This document shows, piece by piece, positions 53,774 to 63,523 of a stretch of DNA of 64,000 bases. Under the pieces are notes generated by a model. The model made no database searches, was not told where the DNA came from, and saw nothing but the letters and a program-made list of their open reading frames with translations. The position numbers and the translations under genes were made by a program. Positions within the stretch are counted from its first letter, which is position 1, and every line of letters begins with the position of its first letter. Source of the stretch: Rhizobiaceae bacterium (GTDB taxonomy: Bacteria > Pseudomonadota > Alphaproteobacteria > Rhizobiales > Rhizobiaceae); contig JANQMU010000013.1 of NCBI GenBank assembly GCA_028279875.1, forward strand, positions 1 to 64,000, written 5' to 3'.

Positions 53774-54703
53774 TCATTTCAGCCTGTCCTTGCCGATTTC
53801 GTTGAGATCGAAGGCCGTGGTCTGGTAGATCGTGTTGATCCAGTTGCCGAACAGCAGATGAGCGTGGCTGCGCCAGCGGTTGAGCGGTTCGGTCCGCGGA
53901 TCGTTGCCCGGAAAATAATCATGCGGAATATGAATCGGTTTTCCGGCCGCCACATCGCGGTGATATTCCTCCGCCAGCGACGAGGAATCATATTCGATAT
54001 GGTTGAAGATATAGAGCCGGTTGCAATAGGCCTCATGCACCAGGCAGACGCCGGTTTCCTCCGATTTCATCAGCACTTCCAGCCCCGATGACGGATCGAT
54101 GTCGCTGTCCCTGACCTCGGTCCAGCGCGACACCGGGATCTGGAAATCATCGGAAAACCCGTTGAGATAGGGCGAACTCGGCTTGAGGTTCTGGTGGCGA
54201 TAGACGCCGAATGCCTTCTTCTCCAGATTGTATTTCGGAACGCCGTGAAAATGCTTGATCGCCGCCATCGCGCCCCAGCACACATTGAGGCTCGAATGCA
54301 CATTGGTCACCGTCCAGTCGAGGATCTGCTCCATCTGCTCCCAGTAGGCGACATCCTCGAATTCCAGCAGCTCGATCGGCGCGCCGGTGATGATGAAACC
54401 GTCGAATTTGCGATCGCGCACCTCCTCCCAGGTCTCGTAGAAGGCCAGCAGATGGTCTTCCGAGGTGTTTTTCGCTTTGTGCTGGCCGATACGCACCAGG
54501 CTCAGTTCGACCTGCAGCGGCGTCGCCCCGATCAGCCGCGCCATCTGGATTTCCGTGCGGATCTTGTTGGGCATCAGGTTCAGCAGCCCGATCTGCAGCG
54601 GCCGGATGTCCTGCCGGAAGGCCGCGGACTCGGTCATCACCGTCACGCCTTCGTCCTGAAGCGTTTTGCGGGCGGGAAGCTGATCGGGAATCTTGATGGG
54701 CAT
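53774..54703 (-). CDS. metA: Homoserine O-acyltransferase (MetA family, probably acetyl-specific)
   Basis: A 309-residue MetA: start '[13 protein letters not shown]', catalytic Cys in '[16 protein letters not shown]', Glu/His region '[18 protein letters not shown]' and 'DYFPGNDP'. Residue 111 is Glu ('[13 protein letters not shown]'), where E. coli has Gly. A Glu at this place has been linked to acetyl-CoA use in bacterial MetA enzymes, so this is probably homoserine O-acetyltransferase. It acts in methionine synthesis. Start at 54703; between moxR (30 bases upstream) and the VWA gene. Confidence 0.9.
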   Translation of the reverse strand: MPIKIPDQLPARKTLQDEGVTVMTESAAFRQDIRPLQIGLLNLMPNKIRTEIQMARLIGATPLQVELSLVRIGQHKAKNTSEDHLLAFYETWEEVRDRKFDGFIITGAPIELLEFEDVAYWEQMEQILDWTVTNVHSSLNVCWGAMAAIKHFHGVPKYNLEKKAFGVYRHQNLKPSSPYLNGFSDDFQIPVSRWTEVRDSDIDPSSGLEVLMKSEETGVCLVHEAYCNRLYIFNHIEYDSSSLAEEYHRDVAAGKPIHIPHDYFPGNDPRTEPLNRWRSHAHLLFGNWINTIYQTTAFDLNEIGKDRLK

Positions 54704-54732
54704 GGGACTGCTTGCTTGTTTGCGGAAAGAAC

Positions 54733-55575
54733 TCAGGCGCCGTCGCGCCGGGCCATGAAGGCCAGTCTCTCGAACATGTGCACATCCTGCTCGTTCTTCA
54801 GCAGGGCGCCATGCAGCTTCGGCAAGGCGTTGGCGGCGCTGCCACGCAGGTCGGCCGGCTCCACATCGTCCGACACCAGCAGCCTGATCCAGTCGAGCGC
54901 TTCCGAGGTCGACGGCTTCTTCTTCAGTCCCGGAACCTCGCGGATCTCGTAGAACTGGTTCAACGCCGCGCGAACAAGGTCCTGCTTGATGCCCGGATAA
55001 TGCACATCGACGATCCGCTGCAGCGTCTCCGCATCGGGAAACTTGATATAGTGGAAGAAGCAACGGCGCAAAAACGCGTCCGGCAGTTCCTTCTCATTGT
55101 TCGATGTGATGATGACCACCGGCCGGTTGGCCGCCCGGACGGTCTCGCCCGTCTCATAGACGAAGAACTCCATCTTATCGAGTTCCTGCAGCAGGTCGTT
55201 GGGAAACTCGATATCGGCCTTGTCGATTTCGTCGATCAGCAGCACCACCTTGCGGTCCGCCGCGAAGGCATCCCACAATTTACCCCGCTTGATGTAGTTG
55301 CGCACATCATTGACCCGGTCGTCGCCGAGCTGGCTGTCGCGCAGCCGCGAGACGGCATCATATTCATAGAGCCCCTGCTGCGCCTTGGTGGTCGATTTGA
55401 TATGCCATTCGATCAGGTCGAGCCCGAGCGCCGCGGCGACCTGTCTGGCCAGTTCCGTCTTGCCGGTGCCCGGCTCGCCCTTGACCAGCAGCGGCCGCTC
55501 CAGGGTGATCGCCGCATTAACGGCAATTTTCAGGTCTTTCTCAGCAATATAGGCCTGTGTGCCTTCAAATCGCAT
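54733..55575 (-). CDS. MoxR-family AAA+ ATPase
   Basis: A 280-residue AAA+ ATPase: Walker A '[17 protein letters not shown]', Walker B '[20 protein letters not shown]', sensor I '[20 protein letters not shown]' and the arginine finger. MoxR ATPases act with a VWA partner as chaperones in metalloenzyme or complex maturation. The start at 55575 is chosen because the first 18 residues of the longer frame are low-complexity. First gene of moxR-metA-VWA-epimerase. Confidence 0.92.
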   Translation of the reverse strand: MRFEGTQAYIAEKDLKIAVNAAITLERPLLVKGEPGTGKTELARQVAAALGLDLIEWHIKSTTKAQQGLYEYDAVSRLRDSQLGDDRVNDVRNYIKRGKLWDAFAADRKVVLLIDEIDKADIEFPNDLLQELDKMEFFVYETGETVRAANRPVVIITSNNEKELPDAFLRRCFFHYIKFPDAETLQRIVDVHYPGIKQDLVRAALNQFYEIREVPGLKKKPSTSEALDWIRLLVSDDVEPADLRGSAANALPKLHGALLKNEQDVHMFERLAFMARRDGA

Positions 55576-55714
55576 GGACTCGTCTTTCACTGATTGCGCA
55601 GGCGCAGGCCGTGGACCCGGCCTGCCCACTTCCTATCCGCGGAGCGTACCAAAGGAGAGCGATGTAGCGCATCGGGCGGCCCGGCGCAACGCATCGACCG
55701 GCCGCGGCAAACCA

Positions 55715-57532
55715 TCAGCCCGCGCCCTCCAGCGATTCCCGCAGCATCTCCAGTTCGAGCCATTCATCCTCCATGCGCTCGAGCGAATCGCGCAGGTCCG
55801 ACAGGGTTTCGGCCGCGGCCGCGAAACCCTGCGGATCGGTTTTGAAAAAATCCGGCGCCGCCATCCGCTCTTCCAGAGCGGCGATCTCACCCTGCACCGC
55901 GCTGATTTTTCCGGGCAGCGATTCGAGCGCGAATTTCTGCTTGTAGGACAGCTTCCGGTTTGACGTCGCAGGCCTTTTCGGTTCCTTTCGCTCCGCCGGC
56001 CTGGCTTTGGTCCGCCCGCCGGCCGGCTGCGCGTCCGTCCGTTGCGCCAGCATGTCGCTATAGCCGCCGGCAGTGCGCAGCCAGTGTCCGTCCGGCGCCT
56101 GCGGATCGGCCGGCGCGATGACCGATGTCACCGTCCGGTCGAGGAAATCCCGGTCGTGACTGACGAGGATGACGGTCCCGGCGAAGCCGGCGATCAGTTC
56201 CTGCAGCAGATCCAGCGTCTCCATATCGAGATCGTTGGTCGGCTCGTCCAGAACGATCAGATTGGCGGCCTTTGCCAGATTGCGCGCCAGGATCAGGCGG
56301 GCCCGCTCGCCACCCGACAGTTCGCGGATCGGCGTGCGTGCCTGTTCCGGCTGGAACAGGAAATCCTTCATATAGCCGGTCACGTGGCGCTGCACGCCAT
56401 TGACCGACAGCGTGCTGCCGCGCCCGCCGGTCAGGAACTGCTCCGGCGTCTCGTTCGGATCGAGATCGCCGCGTTTCTGGTCAAGCGTCGCGATCTCCAG
56501 ATTGGCGCCCAGCCGGACCGAACCGGCATCCGGCTCCAGGGCACCGGTCAGGAGGTTCAACAGCGTCGTCTTGCCGGCGCCGTTGCGGCCGACAAGGCCG
56601 ATCCGCTCGCCCCGCTGGATACGGATCGAAAAATCCCTGACGATCGCCCGCCCGGCATAGGATTTGGCAACTCCCTTGGCTTCGATCACCAGCTTGCCGG
56701 AGTCGCGTATGTCGGAGGCCGGCACCTCGATCGAACCGGTGGGGCCGCGATGGGCGCGATAGCGCTGCCGCATGGCCTGCAATTCCCCGAGGCGGCGGAC
56801 ATTGCGCTTGCGCCGCGCTGTCACGCCGTAGCGCAGCCAGTGTTCCTCGCGGACGATCGCCCGGCCCAGCTTGTGCTGTTCGAGCGCCTCCTCGTCCAGA
56901 ACCTTGTCCCGCCAGGCTTCGAAGTCTCCGAAGCCGCGGTCCATCCGCCGGACCGCGCCCCGGTCGATCCACAGGGTCGAGCGGGAGATGGTCTCAAGAA
57001 ACCGACGGTCGTGGGATATCACGACGATGGCGCTTTTCATCCGCTGCAATTCGCCCTCCAGCCATTCGATGGCGGGAAGGTCGAGATGGTTGGTCGGCTC
57101 GTCCAGCAGCAGGATATCGGGTTCGGGCGCCAATACCTGCGCCAGTGCCGCGCGCCGCGCCTCGCCGCCCGACAGCAGGCGCGGATCCGCATCACCGCCA
57201 AGACCCAGATGGTCCAGCAGATATTGCACGCGGTGCGGATCGTCGCCGGGACCAAGGCCCGCCTCGGCATAGGCGCGCACGGTCTTGAAAGTGCCGAAAT
57301 CCGGTTCCTGCTCCAGATAACGGATGGTCACCGAGGGATGGCGAAAAACCGTTCCGGACTGGGCTTCGGCAAGGCCCGCGGCGATTTTCAGCAAAGTCGA
57401 TTTGCCCGATCCGTTGCGCCCGACAAGGCACAGCCGATCGCCCGGCTGAACCTGAAAGGAAGCACCGTCCAGCAGCGGTTCGCCGCCGAATGTCAGCGCG
57501 ATATCGTCCAGTTTGAGGATCGGCGGCGCCAT
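55715..57532 (-). CDS. ABC-F ATPase (Uup-like)
   Basis: A 605-residue soluble protein with two ABC domains: 'GRNGSGKSTLLKIAAG' and 'GRNGAGKTTLLNLLTG' (Walker A), signatures 'LLSGGEARRAALAQVL' and 'ELSGGERARLILARNL', Walker B 'ILLLDEPTNHLDL' and 'LIVLDEPTNDLDM', and a C-terminal coiled coil (about 520-600). No membrane segment. The ABC-F group acts on ribosomes or in DNA-excision stability (Uup); function from the family. Followed 3 bases after the thiN stop. Confidence 0.93.
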   Translation of the reverse strand: MAPPILKLDDIALTFGGEPLLDGASFQVQPGDRLCLVGRNGSGKSTLLKIAAGLAEAQSGTVFRHPSVTIRYLEQEPDFGTFKTVRAYAEAGLGPGDDPHRVQYLLDHLGLGGDADPRLLSGGEARRAALAQVLAPEPDILLLDEPTNHLDLPAIEWLEGELQRMKSAIVVISHDRRFLETISRSTLWIDRGAVRRMDRGFGDFEAWRDKVLDEEALEQHKLGRAIVREEHWLRYGVTARRKRNVRRLGELQAMRQRYRAHRGPTGSIEVPASDIRDSGKLVIEAKGVAKSYAGRAIVRDFSIRIQRGERIGLVGRNGAGKTTLLNLLTGALEPDAGSVRLGANLEIATLDQKRGDLDPNETPEQFLTGGRGSTLSVNGVQRHVTGYMKDFLFQPEQARTPIRELSGGERARLILARNLAKAANLIVLDEPTNDLDMETLDLLQELIAGFAGTVILVSHDRDFLDRTVTSVIAPADPQAPDGHWLRTAGGYSDMLAQRTDAQPAGGRTKARPAERKEPKRPATSNRKLSYKQKFALESLPGKISAVQGEIAALEERMAAPDFFKTDPQGFAAAAETLSDLRDSLERMEDEWLELEMLRESLEGAG

Positions 57533-57535
57533 CGC

Positions 57536-58189
57536 TCAGCGGCCCGACAGGTCATAGGGCCGCGCCAGCACCAGCGCGGTCCCTGATACAAGCGTGATCG
57601 TTACCGGCCCCTCTGCGACATTGGACAGGGTTCGCGACGATCCGAAAGCCAGGTCGAACCCGTCCAGCGGATAGCGCGCGCCTTCGATCGTCAGGCCCCG
57701 GACATCGCTGAAATTGAGGATCGAAAACAGGCTGGATGGCGGTAGGTCGAATGTCTGGCTGCCGACGGACAACGGCAGCGCCTCCTCCTCGCCCGATGTC
57801 AGCATGATGTCGAGCCCGCCGGCATGCAGGGCGCAGGCATTGGTCATGTGCAGCAGCGCATGGTCGCTGCGCGCGCCGCCGAGCGCACCGCCGAGGATCA
57901 CCCGGTCGGCCCCGCGCTTCAGCGCCTCCTCGAGCGCCAGTTCGCCATCGGTATAGTTTTTTTCGGCCGGATAGGGCTGACGTTCGGTCGTCGGCCAGTT
58001 GCGCAGCAACTCCGGCGGCGACGAATCAAAATCGCCGACCCAGAGCTCCGGATCGACCGCTAGATCGGCCGCATGCCGCATGCCGCCATCGGCCGCGATC
58101 ACCCGGGCATGGCGGACCTGCCGCGCCAACCGGTCGGTTTTGCGAAGGGTCCCGCCCAGCAGGATGAGAAAGGGGCAAACGGCCGTCAT
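57536..58189 (-). CDS. thiN: Thiamine pyrophosphokinase
   Basis: A 217-residue thiamine-diphosphate-forming kinase (TPK): 'ARVIAADGGMRHAADLAVDPELWVGDFDSS', 'YPAEKNYTDGELALEEAL' and 'RVILGGALGGARSDHALLH' are the conserved ATP/thiamine motifs. Start at 58189; a longer frame upstream overlaps the promoter. It faces away from the TPP riboswitch operon and so is not under its control, but the shared location suggests thiamine salvage: the ThiBPQ importer brings thiamine in and this enzyme converts it to the diphosphate. Confidence 0.92.
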   Translation of the reverse strand: MTAVCPFLILLGGTLRKTDRLARQVRHARVIAADGGMRHAADLAVDPELWVGDFDSSPPELLRNWPTTERQPYPAEKNYTDGELALEEALKRGADRVILGGALGGARSDHALLHMTNACALHAGGLDIMLTSGEEEALPLSVGSQTFDLPPSSLFSILNFSDVRGLTIEGARYPLDGFDLAFGSSRTLSNVAEGPVTITLVSGTALVLARPYDLSGR

Positions 58190-58257
58190 GACCGAAATCA
58201 AATAGCAGCTTTTGCAGGACTTGCCAGCGTCCCCGGCGGCATTTAAGACTGGCCCTG

Positions 58258-58352
58258 CTCTAACGGGGTGCACACCGAATGCGGTGGGCTGAGAGGTATA
58301 TCCAACCCGAAGAACCTGATCCGGTTTGAACCGGCGGAGGGATTAGACGCCA
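58258..58352 (+). ncRNA. TPP riboswitch (THI element)
   Basis: Conserved elements in order: 'ACGGGGTGC' at 58263, 'GGGCTGAGAG' at 58286, 'ACCCGAAGAACCTGATC' at 58305 and 'ACCGGCGGAGGGATTA' at 58330. It ends ~45 bases before the thiB ATG. Expected to shut the importer operon when thiamine diphosphate is abundant. Confidence 0.96.
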
Positions 58353-58396
58353 CTTCAGCGCCTTACCCCCTGTAACACCTACAATGGAGGCGCTTC

Positions 58397-59410
58397 ATGC
58401 CCTTGTTCAGAACTCTTTGCGCCGCCATCGCGGCTTTCGGTTTCGTCGCGACCGGCCATTCGGCCCTCGCCAGCGACAGGACCCTGACGATCTACACCTA
58501 TGACAGCTTCGTTTCCGACTGGGGTCCCGGCCCCGTGGTCAAGAAGGCGTTCGAGGCCGGATGCGACTGCACGCTCAACTGGGTCGGCATCGCCGACGGC
58601 GTTGCCCTGCTTAACCGTTTGCGGCTCGAAGGTAAAAACGCCAAGGCCGATATTGTCCTCGGCCTCGACACCAATCTCGTCGCCGAAGCCGAGGCGACCG
58701 GGCTGTTCGCGCCGCACGGCACGGATACCTCCAATGTCGCGGTTCCCGGCGGCTGGTCCGACGAGATTTTCATTCCCTATGATTACGGCTATTTCGCTTT
58801 CGTCTACGACACCGAGGCGGTCGACGATCCGCCGACCAGCCTCCGGGAACTGGTCGACGGCGATCCGAGCCAGAAGATCGCCATTCAGGACCCGCGGACC
58901 TCGACGCCCGGCCTCGGCCTTTTGCTGTGGGTCAAATCCGTCTATGGCGATGCCGCGCCGCAGGCCTGGAAAAAGCTGAAGGAGCGGGTGCTGACGGTCA
59001 CACCCGGCTGGTCGGAGGCCTATGGCCTGTTCACCGGCGGCGAGGTGCCGATGGTGCTCTCCTACACCACGTCGCCTGCCTATCACATGATCGCCGAGGA
59101 CACGGACCGCTATCAGGCCGCCGCCTTCGAGGAAGGCCACTATCTGCAGATCGAGGTCGCCGGAATGCTCGCCGCCACGAAGCAGGCAGATCTCGCCCGG
59201 GAATTCCTGCACTTCATGACCGGCCCCGGATTTCAGAACGCCATTGCGACCACCAACTGGATGTTTCCGGCCGGCGCCACGTCTGAGCCGCTGCCCGCAG
59301 CCTTCGAAATGCTGGTCAAACCATCGAGGACCCTGCTGTTTTCACCGCAGGAGGTGCAGGAGAACCGCCGGGCCTGGGTCGATGAATGGCTGGCCGTCAT
59401 GAGCCGTTAG
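58397..59410 (+). CDS. thiB: Thiamine ABC transporter substrate-binding protein
   Basis: A 337-residue periplasmic receptor with a signal peptide (1-25) and ThiB motifs '[26 protein letters not shown]', '[19 protein letters not shown]' and '[18 protein letters not shown]'. ATG at 58397 with GGAGG upstream. It is under the TPP riboswitch and leads thiBPQ. Length is standard. Confidence 0.95.
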   Translation: MPLFRTLCAAIAAFGFVATGHSALASDRTLTIYTYDSFVSDWGPGPVVKKAFEAGCDCTLNWVGIADGVALLNRLRLEGKNAKADIVLGLDTNLVAEAEATGLFAPHGTDTSNVAVPGGWSDEIFIPYDYGYFAFVYDTEAVDDPPTSLRELVDGDPSQKIAIQDPRTSTPGLGLLLWVKSVYGDAAPQAWKKLKERVLTVTPGWSEAYGLFTGGEVPMVLSYTTSPAYHMIAEDTDRYQAAAFEEGHYLQIEVAGMLAATKQADLAREFLHFMTGPGFQNAIATTNWMFPAGATSEPLPAAFEMLVKPSRTLLFSPQEVQENRRAWVDEWLAVMSR

Positions 59411-59474
59411 AGCTGGACATGCGCGCCAGTAGCCAGTTGCGACGGTTACGCGGGGAACCGGGTGAACCGGTCCC

Positions 59475-61109
59475 GTGCTGAGCGGCCGGCAGACAAACAG
59501 GGCCGTCGCCGCCGGAATTGCGGTTCTGGGTGCCATGGCGCTGGTCATCGGAGCGGCGGTTGCCGCCCTTCTTGCCGCTGCCGTGGAGACCTCGGCGCCC
59601 GAAGGCGCGCTTTATGATGCCTATATCTGGCGGGTGACCCGGTTCACCCTGCTGCAGGCGGCGCTGTCCACCGTGCTTTCGGTCGCCTTTGCGGTGCCGC
59701 TCGCCCGGGCGATCGCCCGCCGCCAGCATTTTGCCGGCCGCGCCTGGCTGATCCGGCTGCTGGCGGTTCCGATCGGCCTGCCGCCGATCATCGCCGCCCT
59801 CGGGCTGATCGAGATCTGGGGTCGGCAGGGCCTTGTCAATGGCGGCCTGCAATGGCTGGGTCTTACCGAACCGGTTTCCATTTACGGGTTGCCCGGCATC
59901 CTGCTCGCCCATGTGTTTTTCAACCTGCCGCTCGCCACGCGGCTGCTGCTGACGCAACTGGACCGGGTTCCGCCCGAATATTGGCGCAATGCCGATCAGC
60001 TGGGCCTCACCCACGGCGCCGTGTTCCGGCTCATCGAATGGCCGTTCATGCGCAGCCATATCGCCGCCATCGCCGGGCTGGTCTTCATGCTGTGCATCAC
60101 CAGTTTCACCCTCGTTCTCCTGCTCGGCGGCGGTCCGGCGGCAACCACCATCGAAGTGGCGATCTATCAGGCACTGCGCTTTGATTTCGATCCGCCGCGC
60201 GCCGTGACGCTGGCGGTTCTACAATTGCTGCTAACCGCCCTGCTGCTCGGCCTGCTGGCGCTTTTGGGGAAGGCGCCGGAGGAGGGCGCCACCGCCGGAC
60301 AGGCGACCCGCCGCCATCCGGACCGCAACGCCCTGTCGCTGGCTGCCGATTACGGTCTGATCGCGCTCGCCGCCCTGTTCGTCGTCGCGCCGCTGATCGC
60401 GATTGCCGCCGCGGGGCTCGCCGCGGACCTCATGCGCCTGCTGCGCGAACCGATCGTCTGGCGCGCCATCGGCACCAGCCTTGCCATCGGGTTTTGCGCG
60501 GCGGCGCTGTCGGTGACAGTAGCGCTGATCCTGGTGCGAGCGCGCCATGCCGCCCAGCCCTTCGCGCCGGCAAGGCTCTGGGCACAGCTTTTGAGAAGCG
60601 CTGCCAGCGCCGCGTCGAGCCTGGTCCTGCTGGTGCCGCCCATTGTGCTCGGCGCCGGATGGTTCGTGCTGCTGCGCAACCGGGTCGATGTGTTCGCCAT
60701 CGCGCCGGTTCTCGTCATCACCATCAACGGGCTGATGGCGCTGCCCTTCGTGATGCGGGTGCTGGAACCGGCCCATACGACCCATATGGCCCGGACCGAA
60801 AAGCTCAGCGCCGCGCTCGGTCTGACCGGCCTGCGCCGCCTCGTGCTGGTGGACTGGCCGGGTCTCCGGCGGCCCTTCCTGCTGGCCACCGCCTTTGCCA
60901 TGGCGCTGTCCCTCGGCGATCTCGGCGCCATCGCGCTTTTCGGCAGCCAGGAGGTCATCACCCTGCCCTATCTGCTGTTGCAGCGCATGGGCAGCTATCG
61001 TACGGCGGACGCGGCGGGCCTCGCTTTTGTGCTCGGATTGATCTGTCTTGTGCTGATGGTCTTTGCCAGCCGGGACAACGCGCGATCGACCGCGAGGGCC
61101 GGGCCATGA
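59475..61109 (+). CDS. thiP: Thiamine ABC transporter permease
   Basis: A 544-residue fused two-domain permease with ~12 hydrophobic segments, each half carrying an EAA loop ('ADQLGLTHGAVFRLIEWPF' and 'SAALGLTGLRRLVLVDWPG'). ThiP is typically this size. GTG start at 59475. Its stop overlaps the thiQ start (ATGA), coupling translation. Confidence 0.93.
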   Translation: MLSGRQTNRAVAAGIAVLGAMALVIGAAVAALLAAAVETSAPEGALYDAYIWRVTRFTLLQAALSTVLSVAFAVPLARAIARRQHFAGRAWLIRLLAVPIGLPPIIAALGLIEIWGRQGLVNGGLQWLGLTEPVSIYGLPGILLAHVFFNLPLATRLLLTQLDRVPPEYWRNADQLGLTHGAVFRLIEWPFMRSHIAAIAGLVFMLCITSFTLVLLLGGGPAATTIEVAIYQALRFDFDPPRAVTLAVLQLLLTALLLGLLALLGKAPEEGATAGQATRRHPDRNALSLAADYGLIALAALFVVAPLIAIAAAGLAADLMRLLREPIVWRAIGTSLAIGFCAAALSVTVALILVRARHAAQPFAPARLWAQLLRSAASAASSLVLLVPPIVLGAGWFVLLRNRVDVFAIAPVLVITINGLMALPFVMRVLEPAHTTHMARTEKLSAALGLTGLRRLVLVDWPGLRRPFLLATAFAMALSLGDLGAIALFGSQEVITLPYLLLQRMGSYRTADAAGLAFVLGLICLVLMVFASRDNARSTARAGP

Positions 61110-61852
61110 TCGGTGAAACGGTCACCATGGACCATGTGACGCTGCAACGCGCCGGCGATACCATGCATTTTGACGTGGCCTTCGACGGCGGCACGACAAA
61201 TGCCCTCATCGGACCGTCGGGCGCCGGCAAGACGACGCTGCTCAACCTGATCGCCGGATTCGAGATCGCGACGAGCGGCCGCATCCGCATCGGCGCTCTC
61301 GATGTCGGCGGCCTCAGCCCGGCAGAACGGCCGGTATCCATGGTGTTTCAGGAAAACAACCTGTTTTCGCATCTGACGGTGGAGACCAATATACGGCTCG
61401 GCATCCGGCCGACCATATCGGGGCAGCCCGGCGACCGGCAGATGGTTGCCGATGCGCTCCGGCGTGTCGGGCTGGCGGGTTTCGAAACGCGCCTGCCCGG
61501 CGACCTGTCCGGCGGCGAGCGCCAGCGCGTCGCCATTGCCCGCGCCCTGGTGCGGCGCAAGCCGGTGCTGCTGCTCGATGAACCCTTCGCCGCCCTCGGG
61601 CCGCGGCTGCGCGGCGACATGCTGCAACTGGTCGGCCAGTTGCAGGCCGAAACCGGCATGACCATGATCCTGGTGACCCATCAGCCCGAGGATGCGGCGG
61701 CGATCGCCGAAAACATCGTCTTCATCGATGCCGGCAAAACCGTTGCCGCGGGGCCGGCGCGGCCGTTCCTGGCGCGCACCGACGTGCCCGGCCTTGCGGA
61801 CTATCTCGGGCGACGGGACAATGCCGGCGGAGCACACAAGACGCCGGATTGA
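61106..61852 (+). CDS. thiQ: Thiamine ABC transporter ATP-binding protein
   Basis: A 248-residue ATPase: Walker A 'GPSGAGKTTLLNLIAG', Q-loop 'MVFQENNLFSHLTVE', signature 'DLSGGERQRVAIARAL', Walker B 'VLLLDEPFAALGPRLR'. Start ATG at 61106. It completes the thiamine importer. Confidence 0.94.
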   Translation: MIGETVTMDHVTLQRAGDTMHFDVAFDGGTTNALIGPSGAGKTTLLNLIAGFEIATSGRIRIGALDVGGLSPAERPVSMVFQENNLFSHLTVETNIRLGIRPTISGQPGDRQMVADALRRVGLAGFETRLPGDLSGGERQRVAIARALVRRKPVLLLDEPFAALGPRLRGDMLQLVGQLQAETGMTMILVTHQPEDAAAIAENIVFIDAGKTVAAGPARPFLARTDVPGLADYLGRRDNAGGAHKTPD

Positions 61853-61951
61853 CAAGCCCTCCGGACGCCGACAGCATGCGTCGCCACCCGGCAATCGGGG
61901 GCTACCCGCCGAACCCGAAATCGGCTAGAAACGGCTGAACGGACTTTTCGG

Positions 61952-63511
61952 TTGAAACAGTACTTTATTCGACAAGGTGCCCGACAGATTACCGATTTCA
62001 ATGGCCACCAGGAGCCGTCTGCGACGGCCAAACGGCAGGCGAAACGCGCGCGGCGGCTGAAACCGCTGCTGGTGGCGGCGCTGGCGGTCGGCTTGTCGGG
62101 ATGCCAGTCCTGGCTGGACCAGACCTATTCCTCCTCCGTCGGCCCGTCCGACAACCCGCAAACGGTGGAACGGCTTGAGAAGAACGACCCGCGTGCACGC
62201 CTCGGCGCCCGTGAACATCCGCGCATCCTCGCCAGCTATGGCGGCGAGTTCAGGGATGCCAAGGTCGAGCGCATGCTGGCGCGAATCGTCGGTGCGCTGA
62301 CCCTGGTTTCAGAGAACCCGAAACAGACCTACCGGATCACCATCCTCAACTCACCGGCGGTCAACGCCTTCGCCCTGCCCGGCGGCTATCTTTACATCAC
62401 CCGCGGCCTGCTGGCGCTGGCCAATGATTCCTCGGAGGTCGCCGCCGTCATTTCCCATGAAATGGCCCATGTGACCGCCAATCACGGCCTGCAGAGAAAG
62501 CGCCGGGAGGAGGCGGAGGTCATTGCCAGCCGGGTCGCCACGGAAATCCTCTCCAATGAAACCGCCGGCCGGAAAGCACTGGCCCGCAGCAAATTGCGGC
62601 TCGCCGCCTTTTCCCGCCAGCAGGAACTGGAGGCCGATGTCATCGGCGTCCGCATGCTCGGCCAGGCCGGTTTCGATCCCTATGCGGCGGCCCGTTTCCT
62701 GCGGTCGATGGAAGCCTATAGCCGCTTTCAGGCGGGCGAGGCCGATGGCGATCAGAGCCTTGACTTTCTGTCCACCCATCCCGACGCGCCGAAACGGCTC
62801 GAACTGACCATCCGCCATGCCCGCGCCTTCGGTCCGGAGGGCACCGGCATCCGCGACCGCGACCAGTATCTGGCCGGCATTGACGGCCTGCTCTATGGCG
62901 ACAGCCCGAAGGAAGGCTATGTGCGCGGCCTGACCTTTCTGCACCCGGCGCTCGAGATACGGTTTTCGGTGCCCAAGGGCTTCAAGATCGACAACACCGC
63001 CCAAGCGGTGCTGGCGACCGGGCCGGGCGACATCGCCGTCCGCTTCGACGGCGTATCGGACCGGCGCCGCCGGTCGCTGACCAACTATATCGCCAGCGGC
63101 TGGGTCAGCGGCCTCGATCCGGACTCGGTGCGCAGCCTGCGCGTCAACGGGCTGGATGCCGCCACCGCACGTGCAACGGCGGACGATTGGGATTTCGACG
63201 TGACGGTCATTCGCGTCAAGAACCGGATTTACCGGCTGTTGACGGCAGCCCCCAAGGGAAGCGGCAGGCTGGAGCCGACCGCCAATGCGGTGCGCAATTC
63301 CTTCCGCAAGATGACACCGGCGGCCGTTGCGGCGCTGAAACCCCTGCGCATCAAGGTGGTGACCGTCAGACCGGGAGATACGGTGACAGGGCTCGCCGGC
63401 CGCATGCGCGGCACCAACCGGCGCCTGGAGCTGTTTCGGCTGCTCAACGCGCTGCCGTCAGGGGCCGCGCTCTCGGCCGGGGAAGAAGTCAAGATCGTGA
63501 CCGACAGGTAG
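61952..63511 (+). CDS. M48-family metalloprotease lipoprotein with LysM-like C-terminus
   Basis: A 519-residue protein. After a TTG start at 61952 and a lipoprotein signal ('VAALAVGLSGC', about residue 45-51), an M48 peptidase domain carries the zinc motif 'VISHEMAHVTANHGL' and the third ligand in 'QQELEADVIGVRMLGQ'. The C-terminus 'VRPGDTVTGLAGRMRGTNRR' resembles a LysM-like segment. Homologues process or survey outer-membrane proteins (BepA/YfgC type). No strong ribosome site is visible before the TTG; the start may be further along. Tail-to-tail with rpoH. Confidence 0.87.
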   Translation: MKQYFIRQGARQITDFNGHQEPSATAKRQAKRARRLKPLLVAALAVGLSGCQSWLDQTYSSSVGPSDNPQTVERLEKNDPRARLGAREHPRILASYGGEFRDAKVERMLARIVGALTLVSENPKQTYRITILNSPAVNAFALPGGYLYITRGLLALANDSSEVAAVISHEMAHVTANHGLQRKRREEAEVIASRVATEILSNETAGRKALARSKLRLAAFSRQQELEADVIGVRMLGQAGFDPYAAARFLRSMEAYSRFQAGEADGDQSLDFLSTHPDAPKRLELTIRHARAFGPEGTGIRDRDQYLAGIDGLLYGDSPKEGYVRGLTFLHPALEIRFSVPKGFKIDNTAQAVLATGPGDIAVRFDGVSDRRRRSLTNYIASGWVSGLDPDSVRSLRVNGLDAATARATADDWDFDVTVIRVKNRIYRLLTAAPKGSGRLEPTANAVRNSFRKMTPAAVAALKPLRIKVVTVRPGDTVTGLAGRMRGTNRRLELFRLLNALPSGAALSAGEEVKIVTDR

Positions 63512-63523
63512 AGTAGCCTGCAA

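Noticed and set aside
57536-58352. TPP riboswitch controlling thiN
   Set aside because: The riboswitch is on the plus strand and thiN reads leftward; only thiBPQ is downstream of it.
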